The notes under the pieces are model-generated. The model was not told where the DNA came from. It saw only the letters and a program-made list of their open reading frames with translations, and did not search any database. Below are positions 6,205 to 8,910 of a stretch of 8,910 bases of DNA, piece after piece (position 1 is the stretch's first letter; each line of letters begins with the position of its first letter). A program made the position numbers and the translations under genes. The stretch covers positions 1 to 8,910 of the forward strand of contig RFQW01000045.1 in assembly GCA_009924765.1 (NCBI GenBank). The letters are read 5' to 3'. This DNA is from Planctomycetota bacterium (GTDB taxonomy: Bacteria; Planctomycetota; Phycisphaerae; Phycisphaerales; SM1A02).

Positions 6205-6223
6205 TGAACTTGTTGCAAGTTCA
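6205..6223. promoter_or_regulatory. Perfect 19-bp inverted repeat, candidate operator
   Basis: TGAACTTGTTGCAAGTTCA has two perfect 8-base arms around TTG. It lies between the divergent MEMO and DUF1573 genes, about 67 bp from the MEMO start and 45-60 bp upstream of the -10 at 6267. It is clearly more AT-rich than its surroundings. Size and symmetry suit a dimeric repressor or activator site. No T run follows, so it is not a terminator. No regulator gene is in the window. Confidence 0.45.
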
Positions 6224-6266
6224 ATCGTCTGCCTGCCGATTGATCAACAGCAGGGGTGCCGCCCGG

Positions 6267-6272
6267 TACACT
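6267..6272 (+). promoter_or_regulatory. Putative -10 element of the DUF1573 gene
   Basis: TACACT is the same hexamer as at the MEMO gene. Transcription would start near 6279, giving a leader of about 32 bases that includes AGGA at 6299-6302. A TTGATC at 6240-6245 is 21 bases upstream, too far for a normal -35. Confidence 0.4.
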
Positions 6273-6310
6273 TGCTCAATCGTCTCGCGCACCGCCTCAG
6301 GACCCATCCG

Positions 6311-7252
6311 ATGAACCGATTCCTCGCCACGATCTGCCTGCCCGCCCTCCTGTCCGCCAGTGCACTGGCCATGCAGGCACCGCCCGCCACACCGCCGGCC
6401 ACTGACGCGCCCGTGGTCAACCCGAAGAAGAAGGCACCGGACGCGCGCGGCCCCGAGGAAGTCGGCGCCCGCGGCATGGATCGCCAGGAGCGGATCAAGG
6501 CGCAGGTTTCCGAAACCTCGGCACCCATCGCGAGTGGCGGCAACGACGGCGTTGGCACGCCAACCGGCGGCGGCGTGCAGGCTCCGGTCGACACCACGCC
6601 GGTGGTCAAGCTGGAGCCCGAAGTGCTCGACCTCGGCGAGATGGTCGTGGACACCGCCAAGAGCGGCAAGGTGAAGATCACGAACATCAGCGACAAGCCG
6701 ATCACCGTTTCGAAGGCCATCACCAGCTGCGGCTGCACCACCGCCGGCGTGCCCAAGGAGCCCATCGCTCCCGGCGCCACCGCCGAGGTGGAGATCAGCC
6801 TGAAGCCTGGTCCCAAGCCCGGCGTTCCGCTGAGCAAGCGCGTCACCTTCCAGATCGACGGCCACGCGCCGGTGATGCTGACCGTGCAGGGCAAGGTGCC
6901 CGCGTACGTCACCCTGACCCCGGATCTGCTTGAGGCGCCCGGCGAGGGCAAGACCAGCGACGGCACCATCACGCTCAAGAGCGTGGACAACACGCCGTTC
7001 AAGATCACCTCGGTGGTGCCGCCCATCGTGCCGGATGTCGGCAACGACGCGAAGGTTGAACATGTGGTGCATGTCGACTGGAAGCTGTGGGATTCCACCG
7101 GCAAGACCATCAAGCTCACCTTCAGCACCGATCACCCGAAGGTGCCTTCGATGTCCTGCCTGATTCGCCGTCCGGTCAATGCATCGGGCGATCCCCGCGC
7201 GCCCCACCCCAGGGCCCCAACCCCGCCGAGCGCGCCGCCAGCGCACTGGTGA
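6311..7252 (+). CDS. Secreted DUF1573 (ASH-like) protein, possibly continuing into ankyrin repeats
   Basis: The product has 313 residues as read. MNRFLATICLPALLSASALA is a clear Sec signal peptide, followed by a Pro/Ala-rich disordered stretch to about residue 97. The DUF1573 domain begins at VVKLEPEVLDLGEM (residue 98) and has the hallmark SCGCTT (139-144), then PIAPGATAEVEI. A second beta-rich Ig-like region follows to about residue 285. DUF1573 proteins are common in Planctomycetota and Bacteroidota; their role is not established, and export to the periplasm or cell surface is expected. The ATG at 6311 has AGGA eight bases upstream; the frame is open from TTG 6272, but the signal peptide fixes the start. 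The last 25 or so residues (Pro-rich, ending HW) look non-native. A missing base in the C4 tracts at 7202-7218 would join this frame to the ankyrin frame. Confidence 0.8.
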   Translation: MNRFLATICLPALLSASALAMQAPPATPPATDAPVVNPKKKAPDARGPEEVGARGMDRQERIKAQVSETSAPIASGGNDGVGTPTGGGVQAPVDTTPVVKLEPEVLDLGEMVVDTAKSGKVKITNISDKPITVSKAITSCGCTTAGVPKEPIAPGATAEVEISLKPGPKPGVPLSKRVTFQIDGHAPVMLTVQGKVPAYVTLTPDLLEAPGEGKTSDGTITLKSVDNTPFKITSVVPPIVPDVGNDAKVEHVVHVDWKLWDSTGKTIKLTFSTDHPKVPSMSCLIRRPVNASGDPRAPHPRAPTPPSAPPAHW

Positions 7253-8058
7253 CGGCTGCCCGCAGCGGCGACGTGGAGAAGCTGAAGAAGGAACTCGCCG
7301 AGAGCGGCGTGAACGTGAACGCTCCTGACAGCGCCGGTGGCCGCACGGCCCTGCACTGGGCCGCCAAGGAGGGCAAGGTGGAGATCATTCCGCTGCTGCT
7401 CGAGAAGGGCGCCGACGTGAACGTGAAGGATCGCGCCGGCAAGACCCCGCTGTGCATCGCCGCCGAAAGCGGCAAGGCCGACGCCGTGAAGATGCTGCTG
7501 GCCGCCAAGAGCGACGTGAACGCGAAGGATCGTCTGGACGGCACGCCCTTGATGTGGGCCGCTGCGCTGGGAACGCCTGAAACAGTCGCGCTTCTGATCG
7601 ACGCCGGCGCCACGGTGAACGTGACCGACAAGAACGGCCTCACGCCGCTCCTGTGGGCAGCCGGCATCGGCGACCCGAAGTCGGTGACGCTGCTCATCGA
7701 GAAGAAGGCCGACCTGACCGCAGCCGACAACCTGACCGGCGACACCGCGCTGATGCGCGCGGCACGCAACGGCAAGGTGGAGAGTCTGCAGGCGCTCATC
7801 GCCGCAGGCGCCGCGCTGGAATCGAAGAACCGTCAGGGCATGACGCCATGGCTGATCGCCTGCGCGAACGGCAAGCTGGACAAGGTGCAGGCGCTGCAGG
7901 CGGGCAAGGCTGACGTGAATGCCAAGGACGCCCGCGGTTGGAACGGCGTGGATCACGCCCGCAACCGTTCCGACGGCAGCCGCGCCGAAGTGCTGAAGTA
8001 CCTCGAAGAGGATCTGAAGCTGCAGCCCGCCATGGCCCAGACACAGGGTGCCAAGTGA
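7249..8058 (+). CDS. Ankyrin-repeat protein or ankyrin part of a DUF1573 fusion
   Basis: Seven to eight ankyrin repeats of about 33 residues fill the frame. Clear units begin at RTALHWAAKEG, TPLCIAAESG, TPLMWAAALG, TPLLWAAGIG, TALMRAARNG and TPWLIACANG, most with a following LL..GADVN-type turn. Ankyrin repeats bind other proteins. As a separate gene it would start at GTG 7249, overlapping the previous stop by the four bases GTGA, and encode 269 residues. There is no Shine-Dalgarno. That start cuts into the first helix, because the same frame upstream still reads like a repeat cap (AERAASALVTAARSGD). I therefore favour a single secreted DUF1573-ankyrin protein split by an indel near 7202-7218. 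If it is a separate gene, it has no signal peptide and would be cytoplasmic. It overlaps the M32 gene by GTGA at 8055-8058. Confidence 0.75.
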   Translation: MTAARSGDVEKLKKELAESGVNVNAPDSAGGRTALHWAAKEGKVEIIPLLLEKGADVNVKDRAGKTPLCIAAESGKADAVKMLLAAKSDVNAKDRLDGTPLMWAAALGTPETVALLIDAGATVNVTDKNGLTPLLWAAGIGDPKSVTLLIEKKADLTAADNLTGDTALMRAARNGKVESLQALIAAGAALESKNRQGMTPWLIACANGKLDKVQALQAGKADVNAKDARGWNGVDHARNRSDGSRAEVLKYLEEDLKLQPAMAQTQGAK

Positions 8059-8910
8059 CGGTCGCGCAGACGCCTGCGACGACATCCGTTTCGGGCAAGG
8101 CCTACGCCGCCATGGCGGCCAAGGCGCGCGAGGTGAAGCTCATCGAGAGCTGCGCCGCCGTGCTTGGCTGGGATCAGGAGACCATGATGCCCGAGGGCGG
8201 TGTGGAGCTGCGATCCGCGCAGCTCTCGCATCTGGCTCGTCTGTCGCATCAGGCCTTCACCAGCACCGAGATGGGCGACCTGATCGCCGCCGCCAAGTCC
8301 GAGTGCGCGGCACTTCCTGAAGAGCATCCCGATCGCGTGGATGTGCGCGAGATCGAGCGCGACTGGAACAAGGCGACCAAGCTTCCCGAGGCATTGGTGA
8401 GTGAACTGGCCGAACTCTCGAGCAAGGCGATGCATGCGTGGGCCGCGGCGCGCAAGGCGAGTGACTTCTCGCAGTTCAAGCCGTGGCTCGAGCGCACCGT
8501 CGAACTGAACCGCCAGAAGGCCGAGTGCCTGGGCTGGGAGAAGGGCGGCGAACCGTGGGATGCGCTGAGCGATCACTACGAGCCTGGACTGAACGCTGCC
8601 GATGTGCAGCGCGTGTTCGAGCCGCTTCGTGCCCCTGCAGACGCTGCTGGATCGGCTGAAGGGCGCGCCGCGCAAGCCCTCGAACGCCTTCAACGAGCAC
8701 GCGCTTGCGATCGCCGATCAGGAGCGCTTCGTTCGCTTCGTGGCCAAGCGCATCGGATTCGATTTCAGCCGCGGCCGCCTGGATCGCAGCACGCATCCGT
8801 TCTGCGGTGGCAGTCATTGCAACGATGTGCGCATGACCACGCGCTACATGGAGACCTGCGTGCTGGATGCGCTGGGCAGCACCATGCACGAATGCGGCCA
8901 CGGCATGTAC
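8055..8910 (+). CDS. M32 carboxypeptidase (Taq type), N-terminal part, frameshifted
   Basis: This zinc metallocarboxypeptidase removes C-terminal residues from peptides in the cytoplasm. About 285 of roughly 500 expected residues are present; the gene runs off the right edge. The N-terminus KLIESCAAVLGWDQETMMPEGG is typical (the family has 'vl.WDqet.MP.gg'). Later blocks are WDALSDHYEPGL, HPFCGG, DVRMTTRY and the zinc motif HECGH (8887-8901) at the end. The frame changes at 8632-8636, in the C run of GTGCCCCTGCAG. Upstream reads VFEPLRA, downstream LQTLLDRLKG. One extra base or two missing bases explain it. The GTG at 8055 overlaps the ankyrin stop as GTGA, so coupled translation is likely. 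No Shine-Dalgarno is evident. Confidence 0.85.
   Translation, partial: MTVAQTPATTSVSGKAYAAMAAKAREVKLIESCAAVLGWDQETMMPEGGVELRSAQLSHLARLSHQAFTSTEMGDLIAAAKSECAALPEEHPDRVDVREIERDWNKATKLPEALVSELAELSSKAMHAWAAARKASDFSQFKPWLERTVELNRQKAECLGWEKGGEPWDALSDHYEPGLNAADVQRVFEPLRAPADAAGSAEGRAAQALERLQRARACDRRSGALRSLRGQAHRIRFQPRPPGSQHASVLRWQSLQRCAHDHALHGDLRAGCAGQHHARMRPRHV

Noticed and set aside
5149..6207. Plus-strand open frame of 352 codons opposite the MEMO gene
   Set aside because: The minus-strand product carries all MEMO motifs; the plus-strand frame is His/Gln/Arg-rich with no recognisable family.
6221..7246. Minus-strand open frames opposite the DUF1573 gene
   Set aside because: The sense frame has a signal peptide and SCGCTT motif; the antisense translation is low-complexity.
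7132..8085. Minus-strand open frame opposite the ankyrin repeats
   Set aside because: Its apparent repetitiveness only mirrors the ankyrin repeats on the plus strand.
1..8910. Mobile element, CRISPR, defence or biosynthetic system
   Set aside because: No transposase, integrase, regular repeat-spacer array, attachment-like repeat or multi-gene effector set was found; the genes are conserved housekeeping types.

Overview
The window is GC-rich bacterial chromosome with densely packed housekeeping and conserved genes. The gene set suggests a member of the Planctomycetota, perhaps a Phycisphaerae-like lineage. It includes a secreted DUF1573 protein, a MEMO/AmmeMemo-B protein with an extra N-terminal module, a family 4-type uracil-DNA glycosylase, and rplU standing apart from rpmA. 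This placement is inferred from gene content and is only moderately secure. I see no transposase, integrase, CRISPR array, tRNA or rRNA, and no defence or biosynthetic cluster.

Region by region. Positions 1-148 (minus strand) hold the N-terminus of an RluA-family pseudouridine synthase that runs off the left edge. About 50 bp separate it from a divergent class I/II aminotransferase (200-1395, plus), which is interrupted by a frameshift near 698-701. Ribosomal protein L21 (1431-1751) follows with a GTG start and a good ribosome binding site. After a strong hairpin comes the RNase P RNA gene (about 1820-2195) and its terminator. A leader of about 170 bp, with several small dyads, precedes a three-gene unit: a conserved protein of unknown function (2410-2979), a 10-helix EamA-type transporter (2986-3903) and a uracil-DNA glycosylase (3907-4773). 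A terminator-like hairpin at 4872-4902 separates this unit from the convergent MEMO-family gene (4924-6138, minus).

A divergent intergenic region (6139-6310) carries a perfect 19-bp dyad. It is followed by a plus-strand unit: a secreted DUF1573 protein (6311-7252), ankyrin repeats (7249-8058) and an M32 carboxypeptidase that runs off the right edge just after its HEXXH motif. The DUF1573 and ankyrin parts may be one protein split by a one-base indel in a run of C4 tracts. The M32 gene also needs a frame correction at 8632-8636. Three reading-frame breaks in 8.9 kb, each at a short repeat or C run, suggest indel errors in the assembly more than real gene decay.

Promoters. Several genes have TAnnnT-type -10 elements without an obvious -35. 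In three cases (starts at 148 minus, 200 plus and 6138 minus) the element lies only 6-7 bp before the start codon and there is no Shine-Dalgarno sequence, so leaderless mRNAs are likely. L21, the 2410 gene, the glycosylase and the DUF1573 gene do have ribosome binding sites. The most notable protein-level oddity is the glycosylase, where the third of four expected iron-sulfur cysteines reads as serine. I did not find an obvious new multi-gene system.
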